Below are positions 52,801 to 63,739 of a stretch of 64,000 nucleotides of DNA, piece after piece. Below the pieces are notes generated by a model. That model did not search any database, had not been told where the DNA came from, and saw only the letters and a list, made by a program, of their open reading frames with translations. The stretch is taken from positions 948,001 to 1,012,000 of the forward strand of contig JAKNDB010000067.1 of the NCBI GenBank assembly GCA_024305405.1, in the 5' to 3' direction. The stretch comes from Dirofilaria immitis. Taxonomy: Eukaryota > Nematoda > Chromadorea > Rhabditida > Onchocercidae. Within the stretch, counting starts at the first letter, position 1; each line of letters begins with the position of its first letter. The position numbers and the translations under genes are program-made.

Positions 52801-55800
52801 TGATTTTTTTCGTTTCTTTTAGATACTTTTCTTAATAGATTATTTTTATTATGATTTATTTATTGGAATATTTGTGATAATTTTTTTAGTTTTGTTTAAC
52901 AAAAAATTTTTAAATTATGCTTATATGCTATAATGCTTTCTTATCTTTCAATCATCACTTCTAATACATTGCAGTAAATATATGATAAAGCTTTATTGAT
53001 ATTGTTATCATATCATATTACGCTTATAGTTTACATTTTTTTTTTTGGAACAAAACTTTTTAATTTTAAGAAGATTAAATATTCGTTTAATTCATCGCTA
53101 AACTTTAACTGCTAAATAATCATATGCTTCGCTTCATCTTACGATAATAATTTTGCGATTAGCTAATAATTTTTTTAATAATAATCAAATCATTCCAACA
53201 AATATAATCATTTGATCATCAATAATATAATGATATTAGCTTTTTTTTCTATTAATTAATTAATAGCTAAAATGAAATCTGATAAAATTTATATTTTTCT
53301 TTAAAAAAAAAAATATTAAAGTTTAAAAGAAGAAAGAAACTTTTGTAATTTAATATATTTTATGATTAAATCAATTGCTTTTGCTAATTGTTAAATTTCT
53401 CTTTTTTTTTTTCTCTTTCAATGATAATATTATCAGATATTATCATTGAACTAATCAAAAACTTTCAAACTTTTTAAATCTTTTTTCTTTTTTTTCCTTT
53501 TTGACATTAGTTGAGAGAGAAAGAAAAAAAAAATTATTCAATTTCAGAATGCTTTTTCCAATGGAACGCTTATTGTGGTAAGTTTAGAAGGAAATTCTTT
53601 TCTTTTGTCGAAAAGATTCTATCTTTCTTGCTTTCTTCAATAATTTTTATTTAAGAAAAAATTCTTTTTTTTTTTCTTTGCTTTATTTGCATATTTTTGT
53701 AATATATGTGTCTAAAGAATGTTTAAAAATTTAAAAGAGAAAATTTTTATTTGCATGCTTATTATTGATGAAAAGAGAGAGAGAGAGAGAGAGAAAGAAG
53801 AAATATGCTTGCTATGTTTATTTACATATTGTGTTTATTTGGAGAAAAAAGAAAAGCGAGAAAGAAAGAATTATTTAATTCATTCATATATTTATTTTAT
53901 TTTTAATTTTTATCCAACAAAAAAAAAAATTTGCATATCAATCAATCAATCAATCAATTGATCAATTAATCAATCAATCAATATATAGATAGATATAGAT
54001 CTATGGTTATTTCTTATCGTTTTTGAATTTTTAGCAACTTCAAAAGAATTCGATGATTTTGAATGTTGCATTCGAGATTTACGAGAATTTGTTGCTAAAA
54101 ATACCAGTGATTGGGGTACACCAAATCGTTTACAATTACAATTGGATCATATTACTGTAAATTTTACAATTTCTTTTATTAACTTTTTTTTTTCTTAAAA
54201 AAAAATAATTTCTATTTTCTTTAAAATATTTAAACGAGAAAAATGTTAAGGAATATATGCTTAATCTTCATATAATGATTATAAATAATAAATAATATAT
54301 CCAGGAATAATTTATAGTACTTGCGAAATGAAAAATGAAATTATCTATTAGCAATCTTATTTATTTAGTTATCAGTCTTTATTTATCATTTTATCAATTA
54401 TCAAAAATACTATACGTTCATATATTAATATTGATAAATTTATTAAAAAATATGAAATGATATGAGTTAAGATGAAGAAATTGAAAAAGCTAAATGATAA
54501 TATCCGATTTTCTTTGCCTTTGCCAATATGAGTGATGTCAAACAAGAAATGAAGCCAATATAAGTGATCTAAAATGAAAAATGAAGTCAGTATGAGTGAT
54601 TTGAAATGAAAAATGAAGCCCATACGAGCGATCTGAAATGAAGAATGGAATTAGCATAAGTGATCTGAAATAAGAAATAGAGCCAATATAAGTGATCTAA
54701 AATGAAAAATGAAGTCAGTATGAGTGATCTGAAATGAAAAATGGAATTAGCATAAGTGATCTGAAATAAGAAATAGAGCCAATATAAGTGATCTGAAATA
54801 AAAAATGAAACTTATCAGCATGTATAAATATTATTATTATTTAAACTTACAACAATTAATTCATTCAAAAATGATAAAAATTGTCATAAATAGAATTGAT
54901 TGAAATAAAATGCAATGAATGAATAGAGGATAGTGTCAAAGGTCGTTTATTTGTTTTCTTCTTTGAATTCATTTAGCTATTAAAAAAATTCTTCATTCAT
55001 TATTGTTTATTTCTTTCTTAACATTTGACATTTGTAATTTAATTTTTTTATAATTTTTAATTGATTAATATCATTTTATATATTTTATTTTCTAAAGCAA
55101 TTAGTTATAAATTACTGAATACTCATTGAATTATATGCCAAAAGTTAGCATTAGGCTGTTGTTCTATTACTATCTTATATCTATCTATCTATCTATCTAT
55201 TTATCTATCTTACATATCTACCAATCCATCTATTTTCTTGAATTGGCAAGCTATATAGCCAAGCTTGGCTTTTTCATTTTGCATTTATCATGTTTTAGTT
55301 GCTCATTTGAATGAAGCAAAATGAAAATGATCGTATATCAAAATAACTTCGCAATAAGCTTTAACACCATCTAATTTGTATCGTTTTTGATTAAAAAAAA
55401 AAAAATAGTTGTAGTAAATATCATCATTATTTAGCCATTAGCTTTTTTTTTAAATTTCTAATTTTTATTTCTTTCTCTTTTTTAGAATAAAACTTCTAAT
55501 TTTCTTTTTATAGAATCAATTCGAAGATTTGATGGCAAGATTTGTTGAATTCAAACAACCAATTGGATTGGAAGAACGAGCAGAAAGATTATCACGAGAA
55601 GTATCAGATATGGAAAATAGTGTTGATGAAATGACCGGTGTTCAAGCAGAAAGTTGCAAACAAGCTTTAGATCATACTAAGGAAATTACTCGACGACTTG
55701 CTATGGTTTTATTTTTATTTTATTTTTTTTTTTTTTTTTGTTAAATTAGAATTGTACTTTCAGTAAATTGCCAAGAAATATTTAATCGAATTTAAATAGA

Positions 55801-58800
55801 TTGTAAACTAACAATTAATAATTATTCAGGATTCTTGTTCCAACCGTAGAATTCCTATTTATCTTAAATTCATGATTCTTGTTTTAAACGTAGAATTCCT
55901 ATTTATCGTAATATATCATTAGTGAATAGTTATTTTAATTATTTAATTATAGACGATCAATTGTTTAATTAGGCTCAAATGTTTCTATACTATCATTCAT
56001 AATCATAAATGATAAATAAATCTTTCCGGTTATTACTATAATCAAATTGAACGTCTTATTTAAATTTATCAAATTTTTGTTTAGATGAAAAATAACAAAT
56101 ATCTTCGTCATATGAATTATTTCATATATTTCATTTAGGCACAGATGCATTTGGAAGAATTAACTGAATCCGGCAAAATGTTTGTTAAGGAACAAATTTT
56201 AACACCAAATGCTGCACAAATTTTAACCGAAAGAGTTAACAAATTAGATAAGAAATTGAAGAATTTGAGTACGAGGGTTTGTTTTAATATTTAATCTAAA
56301 ATTATCTCAGATGAATTCATCTTCTATGTTATTCTCGAAGTTTTGTTCAAATTATTATTATCTGATTTATTCTTATTATTCTTAGTTTATTCCATTAATA
56401 CGGCGAATAAACTATTTTCCTGAATATCAACATTTCTCATAATCTCGATCGAATTTTCTGATAATCTCGATAAAAAAAAAAAAAAAAATGAAACATTTCT
56501 TATGCTTAATTTTGCCTCTTTTTTTTTCGTTTATTTAAATTTCAATATATAATTTTCTTAAAATTTGCATCAAAAAATTTCTCTATTCAATTTCTTATCA
56601 AATTTGAAACTTTTAAAGAATACCGAAATGGCGGAACGTATGCAAAACTGTATAATATCATTAGATGCTCTAAATAGTGATATGCAAAAATTGGATGCTG
56701 TATTTGAAAGTGTAGAATCAAGATTGAATGCTTTTGTTCAATCAGAAAATATCGAAACTATCGATGCTGATCGAATAACTTTAGAAGAATTATTGGAAGA
56801 TCTCAATCAGTAAGAAATTTTGCATTAAAAACAAAAACAAAAAGCAAAAACAAATATTATACTTTATGTTTGAAATAATCTAATTATTCTATGTAATAAT
56901 ATTTATTGTTAAATTCAGAGGTGGATCACTGTTATCAAAAGCTGAAACTATCATACAACGATTAGCAATGGATTCGTTTAAAATTGATGAAAATATCGTA
57001 GAACAGAGGAAACGACGTGCTATACGTTTAAAAGGCGATTTACGATCATGGATTGATGCTGTTAAAGTGAAATTTTTAATTTTCAAATCTTATCTTATCA
57101 ATTTATTTTATTCGAAGATTTTTTTTCTTTTCAAATTTTCAATATTAAAAATAAGCATAAATTTAAAGATCAAAAAAAAAGTTCAATTATAATAAATCGA
57201 AAATACAATTTCTACGCTTAATTATATAAGCTTTTCAACAAGTTTATTTTTCTGAATCGAATCAATCTTGATTTCTTTATTGATCAATGCATACTGAAAT
57301 TTACTGAAATCAATTTACTGAAATAACTTTTTAGAAAATATTGTTGATTGATTGAATGATTTTAAAATTTCAATTTATATTTTTAGTGTGTAAGTGAAGA
57401 TAAAGCGGCACTTTTACAACAATTCGAAGCTTTGCATAATCAATTGAAGGAATCATTTGCAGAAATGGAACAAATTGAAAATATCGAAGTTAGAATTTTC
57501 AATTTTATGCCAAATTCTTCATTCATTAAAATAAATCTCATTTTTTTTTTTTTTTTTTTTTGAATGATTATGGAAGGTTTTACTAAATGAGCGTTAAAAA
57601 ATATTTAATATTTAACTAATTTGTTTACTTCTTTTCGTTTGCTAGATAATCTATAAAACTATCAAATGATTTATGTATGTATCATTTAGGCATTATTAGC
57701 TGCATTGGATAGATGTAAATCGGATAAGAATGTTTTCATTGAACGATATCGTCGATTGTTAAGATTAGATCCGGAAGCAGAAACAAAATTCTCAGTGGTT
57801 CTTTCAGAAGTCAGTTTTTTTTTTTTTTTTTTTTTCAGAATTTTTATTCAACCATTTTGGATAGATTTTCAATGCAAAATATCGTTTATGTAAGACTGAC
57901 AAAAAAAAAAAAAAGTAATAGATTAATTTGAAAGAAATTGTTTATTTATTTTTATTTTTTTTTCGATTGCTACGATTATTTTTATTTGATAGTTATTTTT
58001 GTTTGAATATATCATCCATTATTTAGTAGTATAAATTTTAGATCTAATATTTTTACAATCAATTTAAAAGTAATTAAATGAAAATGAAAAAAGTAAAAAT
58101 TTCTTCTATATCAGATCGAGAAACGTTGGAATGAGATGGAGAAAAATGTCAGAAAACACGAAGTAGTTCGCCTTCTAACTCAGCACCTCCACAATTACGT
58201 CATGATAGTGTTGGAGGAGGTTTTCGAGATCAAATCAATTTATTACATGATTTGTATAAAATTGCTAATGATTATATGGATTTTGAACGCTTTCCGGTTT
58301 CTTCTATAAATGAATGGTCGAGACGTGTTCAGGTTTGTCGAAATACTCTCATAACAAAGTTCTTTTTGATTAATGCTGCTAACAAGACTTAATTACTAGA
58401 CTAATGCTGATAACAATTGTAGCAATGCTGATTAATAATTAACTAGAAAAATATTTTAATCAGAAAGCGAATGAACTGCTACTCATTAGCAAAGGTGAAA
58501 TGTTATTTTAGTTGAATTTTTACTTTCTATCTTATCTATTTCTTTTCTCGCATAAATAAACAATTAAGGTATGTGCAGTTGTTTTTTTTAAAGGATGTTG
58601 ACGAATGGCTTGTTGATTATGCGGAAAGACTAAAAGGAGCGGTCGAAGAGGGTCGTCGTTTGGCAAGTAGCGGTCGTATGGAACTTGATGTTCATAATGC
58701 TTTAGATAATCTCGACGAAGTAGTTGATTTGGCAAATCGGGTATTTTTTTTTATTATCTCTTTTTTTTTCTAATTTTTTAGACAAAATTTAAATTCAAAA

Positions 58801-61800
58801 TCTCTTTTACTGAAAATGAACCAAATTAAATAATCAATGATAAAAATTTGCAATTGATTAAATAATCAATGATAAAAATTTGCATTGATTGAATAATCAA
58901 TGATAAAAAAAGAAAGATAAAATATGATAGTTTAAAAAGTAATTTCAAAGTATCGAAAATTTTTGTAATGTTTGTTTACTTTTCTAATTAATTTAGGTGG
59001 AAGGAGCGTTGAAGGAAAACAAAACCAGTTTATTTCCTATACAAACTAAAGCTGAAGTTCTAGACCGAGACATCATTGCAATGGAAAATGTATTGGATAA
59101 ACTTTCGTCGCGCGATCTATCGGAATCAACAATTGTCAATGTCAGACAATTTAATTTGCATAAATTTAATGACGGATGATGAGAAAAATAGAGAATGTAT
59201 TGTAGCTGGACGTTTGAAATTAAATTTTTAAATTCCAATTTCCGAAATTAAAAATTTTAGCCTCAAGCAGATGATACAATTAATTAATAACCGATCATAT
59301 TATTAATGGCAAAAAAATTTAGAAAGTGCTATAGCAGTATCTATCTTAATTTCAATAGTATGCATTCAAAATTTTTAGTTATTCTCTCAGAGCCTTATTA
59401 TGCAAAATAGTGATTCAGATTTCCATCCATTCGTAGAAGTTTCTTACTTTTGACAAAAGTTTTTTATTTGCTTAATTCTTGATTACAATGCTGACGTTTT
59501 CTTAATTCATGGAAAATGGCATATATTTCCATTTTGAATTTTTTTTGCGTTAGAAATAAAAAAAAAAAAGTTGCTTCAAGAATCTTAAAGACAATGGGTG
59601 TACTTTGAATTAAATTTAGTTTATTTTAGAATTCTAATTCTGAATTTTTGAAATTCGAAGTTGAAAATTTCAACTTTTAAAAGATGACACACAAATACAT
59701 GTATGTAGTAGAGCAATCATCAATCACATTATGAATAGAAGATTGTTTCGTTCTAAGGATTCATTTTCGTATGAAATCATTATATTCAGTTATTGCTTCG
59801 AGAAGAATATTTTTTAAAGTAGCGATTATACAGGAGAAACAAAAAAAATTATCGTTTATGAATTCTCGAAATTGAATTTTGGGCATAATGCATTGTACTA
59901 AATAATCAGAACCATTAAGCACAAAGAAGCTTCTAAAATTAGAATCTATTTAGAATTAAAATTCAAAAGATCATCAACCAAATCTATGATTTCTAAAAAG
60001 ATCTCATCGTATTCTATGCTCTATCGCTTTCCTTCTCTAACTTTAATTTTTAAAATTTTCAGGCTACTCAACGTGATTTGTTGGATCGACAAACACAGCT
60101 AGATTATTTGCAACGAAGAAGTGATGATTTGCACAGTTGTTTGCCTGGAACTTCAATAAATCAACCAAATACAGCAATGGATAAAATTCATGATAAGGTT
60201 CGTGATTTGGAAGAGAAAATAGATGCATCGATGAAGAAAATTAAAGAGAAAATGATGATGCAAACAGATGACAATTCATCACAAATAATTATTCAATCGA
60301 AGGAAGAAAAAGAATCGGATGTAATCTCGACTGCAAGTACTGGTGGACAATCACTTATGCTCGAAGTACACGTACGTCTTTTTCCAAATTTTAATTTTGG
60401 CGCAATAAAGCAAATACTTTATAGTACATTGATATTATATACTTTAATCGTTTTTTTTTTTTTTTCATCTAGATTATTTTTAATTATACTAAAAAAATTT
60501 CAAATTTCATTACTTTTTTTTTTTTCTTTCCAATAATTTCTATCGAAAAGTCTTTATCATATAACTGATATGATATAGTTGATGTTTAGCTTATTTTAGG
60601 AAGCTGAAGATGAACAATCACAAGCAGAATTTAGAAAATCAAAATCCAATAGTTCTGAACTTTTGGTAATGGCGACAAAAGTTAGCGCTATTGAAGCATC
60701 TGAATCACTCATGTCTTTGTATATTGAAATGGATGAAATTGAAAAAGAGCTAAATCAAAGTGATCCGTTAATTTTCAAAAATTTACAACAGAAAAAACAA
60801 AAATTAGAGGTTTGTGATTTGAACAAACATTCTGATCATTCTATTTTTATTGTAAAAGATTGCACAACATTTTCATCATTATACTTGATGACCACAACTA
60901 TAACAATCATTTACACTACTGCCGTTTGAGTCAGTGACCATCATGCATGACCTTTTATGATAGGTCATTGCTATCCATTAGTTGTTATTCTTTACATTAA
61001 TTTTATTATCGATAGTTATCGTCTACTCGTATATTTAATTTAATCATAAATAAAATAAAAATTCTCTGCTTCTTTCAGTCTTTCTAATTAAGCACTATTT
61101 TCTCTAGGATAATTAATAATAATTGTGATAAATGTGATTAGCATCTTTAATGATTGCCTACATATAGTATCGCTGATATGATTCATTTTTCAATCATTTC
61201 CGGGTTACGTCTGCTAGTAATGTTTTCCTACTTTTATGCTATATTTATTACTCCTTTTTTTTTTTTTTTTATTTTTTACTTTTGTCAGGTGAATTTTTTG
61301 GCTTCAAGTTGATTTCTTGGCTCTTGATTAATTTTCAACAATTTAATATTCTCCATCATCCATTTATTCTATCTAGACATAAATCGATGCTTTTCGATGG
61401 CTAAAATTGTATTATTTTGGATTATATGATGGAACAAGTGCAATCAATACAAATCATTTTTACTAAGATTTTATCATTGATGAATGCTATTAATGATTTT
61501 TTTTTTTTTTTCTTAGCATTAAACATCGATTACTTATTTTTAGCCTTGTATTTTTTATACGAAACCTACATAGCTTACTTACAAATATATTAAAGCGATG
61601 TTTATTTCAATTGCTAATGGTCTATGAAAGATTTAAATTTGATTAATTACGTATACGACGTATTTATTTGATTAAACGTTCCATAAATTTCCATAAATTT
61701 ATCAAAAATTAATGTGCCAAAAGAATTTGATTGGTTTTTTTGACTCATTCTTCTAAGAAATGCAAACCATTTTAAAATCGCATCATTGCGTTCTTTTTTT

Positions 61801-63739
61801 TTTTTTTTTTTTCAAAAACTTTACAATTGAAAAATGGTTGAGAAATTTATTTCATTTCTTAGCTTTTATGACATTTTTTTTTTTTTTTTTCGATTAAATG
61901 ATTGCTTCACTATCGTAAAAGAAAATACAACAATTTTATTCAATTTTTAGTTATTTTCAAAGAGATTTATTTGATCATCATTTTTAAGATCAGATTGATT
62001 TAATTTTATTGTTTACTTGAAAGTTTGAAAGAATTTTATTGTTTACTTGAAAGTTTGAAAGCATTTGAAAAAAAAAAAATATTCAAAAAATATAGCAAAT
62101 TTATGATTTGTGTTTTGAAAATGAAAATCTTTCATTTATTAGTTAAAATTGAGAAAGTTAGAAAAGATATTAAAATATTTGAAATAATATTAAATACGAA
62201 ATTGCCTTTTGAAGGAAATAATTAAAAGTTTTTTTAATTTTTTTTTTTTCATTATCTCTTAAATTATTTGTTTTTAGTTGATATTTATATTAAATCAACA
62301 ATAAGCGCTAAAAATTAATTAATCTATCGAATCATTATCATTATCAGCTCATCTGTTTATTTCATTTATGAATGAAAATTTTTTTCAAATATAAATTTCT
62401 CAGCTATTTTTATTTTCTATTATGGACATATTAACAATTCATTTGTTGAAATTATTTTTTAAGTTTTCTTAATATTAGTATCATACTAATATAAATAGCA
62501 AATTGTAAATATGAATAAATACTATTGATTAAATGATATGATAATTGATAATTAAAATTAATGAAATTGATTAACTTATTTAGAGTATTTACTCCAATCT
62601 GACACAAATGAGACATTTAAATTTAAGTTGGAAAAATTCAAGATTTTTCTAATAAATGTATATATATACTACTAATATTAGTATTTTTTTGCTATTTTCA
62701 TTTTCTTATAGCAATCAAATCTTCTCTCAAAATGTTATCACTTTGATTTATATCAATCTTTATTTTATCAGCAATAATCTCTATAGTGCATAAAGATTCT
62801 ATTTCTTATTCTTTTCATATTTTTCTTTAATATCTATTATTAAATTTACTCCTATTTTAGCAAATCTTAAAAAATTCGACGAAATTGTTTTCAACTCTTT
62901 CGTTAAAGGTAAACAAATAATCAGGAAGCTTACCTGACTTAACTTTCTTATGCTAAAATTTCGGCTAATCAACTCCTGTTAGATTCATCATTCATTCTAT
63001 TTTTAGGAAATGGATGAAAATTTGAAAAAGGTTGAACGCGCAATTGATGATTCACAAATGACTATGGATTTGATAGAAAATGAAGCAGCACGTGAGCGAC
63101 TTAAGATACTTCGAGAATGGAAAGATCGCCGCTCAAAGTAAACATTTTACATATTTCTTTGCGATACTTAAATAGATGTTGTTATTTACAATTAATTTGC
63201 CATACATTATTTGAAAATATAAATTCGACTTTATTTTAGCAGAATAAGCGTAGTGAATCATAACGACAACCTTCTTAAAAATTTACTTAAATATCACTAT
63301 ATATCTATCCCATTAATTTGCTCAACTTCAACAGTTTAATTTTTTTTTTTTTTTAAGCATCTAATCAAAATCAAATGAATGAAATGAAAAGAAGAAATGT
63401 CTTTTGATTAATTGCTTTACTAATGGAAATGATGAAATTATTCATATTCATATTTTCATTTTTTATCTTAATGGATTCCTGTTCGGTTACTAATTATATC
63501 ATATGAAGTTTCTTTTTTTTTTTTTTTTTAGCGAAATAGATAAGCTGATAAAGGCTGAAAACAGCCTAGAAAAAAATATGAAAATCAGCCATAAACTATT
63601 GGATGAGATTGACAAAGCACTAGTTGAAATAGATAACCGAAACAAATCACCAGAATTGGAAGAATTAGAATATCTTGCATTATCTTTGGAGGATCGCTTA
63701 CAACGAGCTTTGGCGCAAATACAGCACACTTCATTAAAG
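31504..63739 (+). CDS. dys-1: Dystrophin, N-terminal two-thirds (3' end beyond window)
   Basis: Thirty-nine exons are read, from MLFSGSSSAKVKKDEKK (exon 1, 31504-31573) to exon 39 (63532-63739), totalling about 2,200 residues. Dystrophin links cortical actin to the sarcolemmal dystroglycan/syntrophin complex. Order: two CH domains, a repeat-expanded hinge, three spectrin repeats, a second hinge and a long rod. Orthology, not just similarity to spectrin, is supported by AVVDESDSHF before QSVGQRWMNVCEWAEMR, equivalent to human VVVDESSGD...GDRWANICRW. SWRDGYALNAIL and NPELF in CH2 also match. Splice phases are consistent through nearly all junctions. Frame breaks lie at 48953-48957, 50842-50844, 53553-53557 and 58142-58146, with a probable one at 49391-49392. 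The WW, EF-hand and ZZ regions are not in the window. The gene exceeds 32 kb, with introns up to 3 kb. Confidence 0.95.
31574..33897 (+). other. dys-1 intron 1
   Basis: A 2.3-kb first intron (donor GGTATGT, acceptor ATTTTCAG, phase 1). Its left part is a 56-bp tandem array; the rest is unique AT-rich sequence with A/T runs and no recognised exon. Large first introns often hold enhancers, but none is identified here. Confidence 0.75.
31621..31888. repeat. 56-bp tandem array in dys-1 intron 1, ~5 copies
   Basis: Copies start at 31621, 31677, 31733, 31789 and 31845, each TGATGAATAATTATCAACTT followed by ATCATTCTGTTATTTACTTA. They are essentially identical and the last is cut short. The array begins directly after a T run 40 bases from the exon 1 donor. 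Confidence 0.95.
33898..34890 (+). CDS. dys-1: dys-1 exons 2-3: first calponin-homology domain
   Basis: Exon 2 is 33898-34037 and exon 3 is 34733-34890. Together they encode DDRYDVQEAVFIRWGN, FVDTKFLSIFVQLITGE, then QDISNALRLVDTDE, INELVDGNSRTICSVIWQLI. The pattern fits the dystrophin CH1 layout: VQKxxFxKWxN, the DLxDGxxLLxLLExLTG helix (the nematode version is shorter and lacks DG), and the VDGNxxxxLGLIWxII helix. CH1 is the main F-actin contact. The donor after exon 3 is a weak GTCAAT, entered in phase 2. Confidence 0.9.
35342..36340 (+). CDS. dys-1: dys-1 exons 4-6 (part): second calponin-homology domain
   Basis: Exon 4 is 35342-35494, exon 5 is 35795-35910 and exon 6 starts at 36253. Signature segments are ALKDWCVERAQRF, FISSWRDGYALNAILLSY, NPELFSMNQIRD, AIERIEHAMGLAERHL, LLHPKDF and DMKSVVCYLMVLYLSL. 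These follow the CH2 order of dystrophin (WVRQ, FTTSWSDGLALNALIH, RPDLFDW, RLEHAF, LLDPEDV, DKKSILMYITSLFQ). CH2 regulates actin binding by the tandem pair. Phases 2, 2 and 1 are all consistent. The domain runs straight into the coding repeat. Confidence 0.92.
36344..36635 (+). repeat. dys-1: Coding minisatellite: 14 heptapeptide repeats in dys-1 exon 6
   Basis: The first 21-bp units encode PSQPERR/PSQPERK, alternating so that a 42-bp higher-order dimer is visible. Later units become PSHPEPK, PSLPELK and PSHPELK. All are in frame with CH2 upstream and with a Ser/Glu-rich tail (36636-36872) downstream in the same exon. The array occupies the position of dystrophin hinge 1, between the actin-binding domain and the first spectrin repeat. 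The period is a multiple of three and stop-free, so long artefactual frames exist on the other frames and strand. Confidence 0.95.
38508..46688 (+). CDS. dys-1: dys-1 exons 7-13: spectrin repeats 1-3
   Basis: Exons: 38508-38684, 38913-39004, 39426-39596, 40284-40410, 43501-43601, 43924-44047, 46428-46688. Exon 7 opens with a basic Ser-rich linker (SRKSSTSSQKSGKRRGK), then repeat 1 (FEECLEHVLAWLLEAEEQI; KWERIREIAMSRQNQL). Repeat 2 follows (IRKWLDKMEEEI; AVVDESD; GQRWMNVCEWAEMR) and then repeat 3 (YTSAYRKILEWLDNWET; ITHRWDNIVAQIDEHS). The helix-A and helix-C tryptophans of each repeat are present. These repeats align one-to-one with the first three of vertebrate dystrophin. Introns are large (up to 3.1 kb) and repeat-rich. 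Confidence 0.93.
40411..40650. repeat. 43-bp tandem array at the start of dys-1 intron 10
   Basis: Units of about 43 bp (one shortened to about 29 bp) run from the exon 10 donor. Each contains TAATTAAAATTACTCTAACA then GAAGGTATTTAATT. The array's GAAG|GTATTT resembles the true junction AAAAG|GTAATTT, so the 5' splice site itself is repeated at about 40455, 40498, 40527, 40570 and 40613. Confidence 0.9.
42578..42631. repeat. CT-rich microsatellite, dys-1 intron 10
   Basis: CT dinucleotides with small interruptions; a second, less regular CTTT/CT tract lies at about 42798-42870. Both are intronic pyrimidine tracts without a coding role. Confidence 0.9.
43109..43182. other. Inverted repeat around GAGCCAATGG, dys-1 intron 10
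   Basis: AGAGCCAATGG at 43109-43119 is exactly inverted at 43172-43182, with 52 bases between. It could fold as a hairpin or be the termini of a very small non-autonomous element. No flanking target-site duplication is evident beyond AT-rich sequence. Confidence 0.5.
43214..43310. repeat. (GTTT)n repeat with GCTC interruptions
   Basis: About 24 tetranucleotides, mostly GTTT, with regularly placed GCTC/GCTT variants, 190 bases before exon 11 of dys-1. Confidence 0.93.
45770..46165. repeat. 138-bp triplication in dys-1 intron 12
   Basis: Three copies begin with an AAAAGATTATAAGAATAAAT segment (near 45775, 45903 and 46041). Each ends in GATAAGGAAAAGAGAAAAGT and TTGATAATTTAAATATTAAC-like sequence. 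Copies two and three are nearly identical; the first lacks a short TATATATTTA stretch. Confidence 0.88.
46942..48160 (+). CDS. dys-1: dys-1 exons 14-15: second hinge-like linker
   Basis: Exon 14 starts at 46942 and can end at 47040 (GTGAGC) or 47070 (GTAAGT). Both leave phase 0, so VSNQQENESS is optionally included. Exon 15 is 48051-48263. After LVSSGKAEARQLQL, which finishes spectrin repeat 3, the encoded stretch is acidic and Ser/Thr-rich (DDNEEDYDLND; MISSSSTISINTVISPV). Helical sequence resumes at FIGNINRIIEELQPLIEW. Position and composition fit the hinge 2 region. The 980-base intron between is unique, with a less AT-rich patch at about 47560-47820. Confidence 0.85.
48160..63739 (+). CDS. 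dys-1: dys-1 exons 15-39: central spectrin-repeat rod
   Basis: Exons after 15: 48407-48614, 48900-49095, 49276-49417 (ends uncertain), 49540-49698, 49896-50123, 50817-51044, 51553-51653, 51730-51816, 51990-52193, 53548-53577, 54035-54156, 55514-55705, 56139-56276, 56619-56809, 56919-57066, 57387-57488, 57690-57809, 58115-58332, 58594-58740, 58997-59140, 60063-60371, 60600-60809, 63007-63137, 63532-63739. The sequence is nearly all amphipathic helix of spectrin-repeat type, for example QLTVAGWSTLEDDIDESIAL, LKGDLRSWIDAVK and SINEWSRRVQDVDEWLVDYA. Individual repeats are diverged and I do not number them. Exon 33 carries a Ser/Pro/Gly linker (SSSPSNSAPPQL) and exon 36 a Ser-rich tail. These may be further hinges. 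Confidence 0.88.
50455..50755. repeat. ~114-bp tandem repeat in dys-1 intron 20
   Basis: Two full copies and a diverged third share ATCTTTAGAAGCGTAATTTC, TTATCAATGATAATGATAT and AAAATTCAACGTTAGAATAA. The unit includes the imperfect palindrome ATTATCAATGATAAT. Confidence 0.88.
53548..53577 (+). CDS. dys-1: dys-1 microexon 25
   Basis: ATTTCAG acceptor and GTAAGT donor frame a 30-base exon. As sequenced it keeps phase 0 and would misframe exon 26, whose clear frame (TSKEFDDFECCIRDLREF) needs phase 1 entry. Adding one T to the T5 run at 53553-53557 gives NAFFQWNAYC and the correct exit phase. The result reads as a spectrin helix A containing W. The exon lies alone between introns of 1.35 and 0.46 kb. 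Confidence 0.7.
54520..54805. repeat. ~35-bp tandem array in dys-1 intron 26
   Basis: About eight imperfect copies of a unit such as AATGAAGTCAGTATGAGTGA plus TCTGAAATGAAAA. Variants alternate (GAAGCCAATATAAG, GGAATTAGCATAAG), giving a higher-order pattern. Confidence 0.88.
60810..63006 (+). other. dys-1 intron 37
   Basis: A 2.2-kb intron (GAG|GTTTGT to TTTTTAG|GAA, phase 0). It holds several long T runs (for example 61255-61270, 61796-61812, 61874-61890) and a 28-bp direct duplication near 62005-62060 (TTTTATTGTTTACTTGAAAG). No coding exon is recognised. Confidence 0.7.

Noticed and set aside
12336..58146. Programmed ribosomal frameshifting or RNA editing as cause of the frame breaks
   Set aside because: There is no shared slippery heptamer plus structure, the genes are unrelated, and all shifts have the same direction and homopolymer context.
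38508..63739. Spectrin, plectin or nesprin/ANC-1 as identity of the rod protein
   Set aside because: The CH pair plus the AVVDESD...GQRWMNVCEW segment in repeat 2 and the hinge layout match dystrophin specifically.
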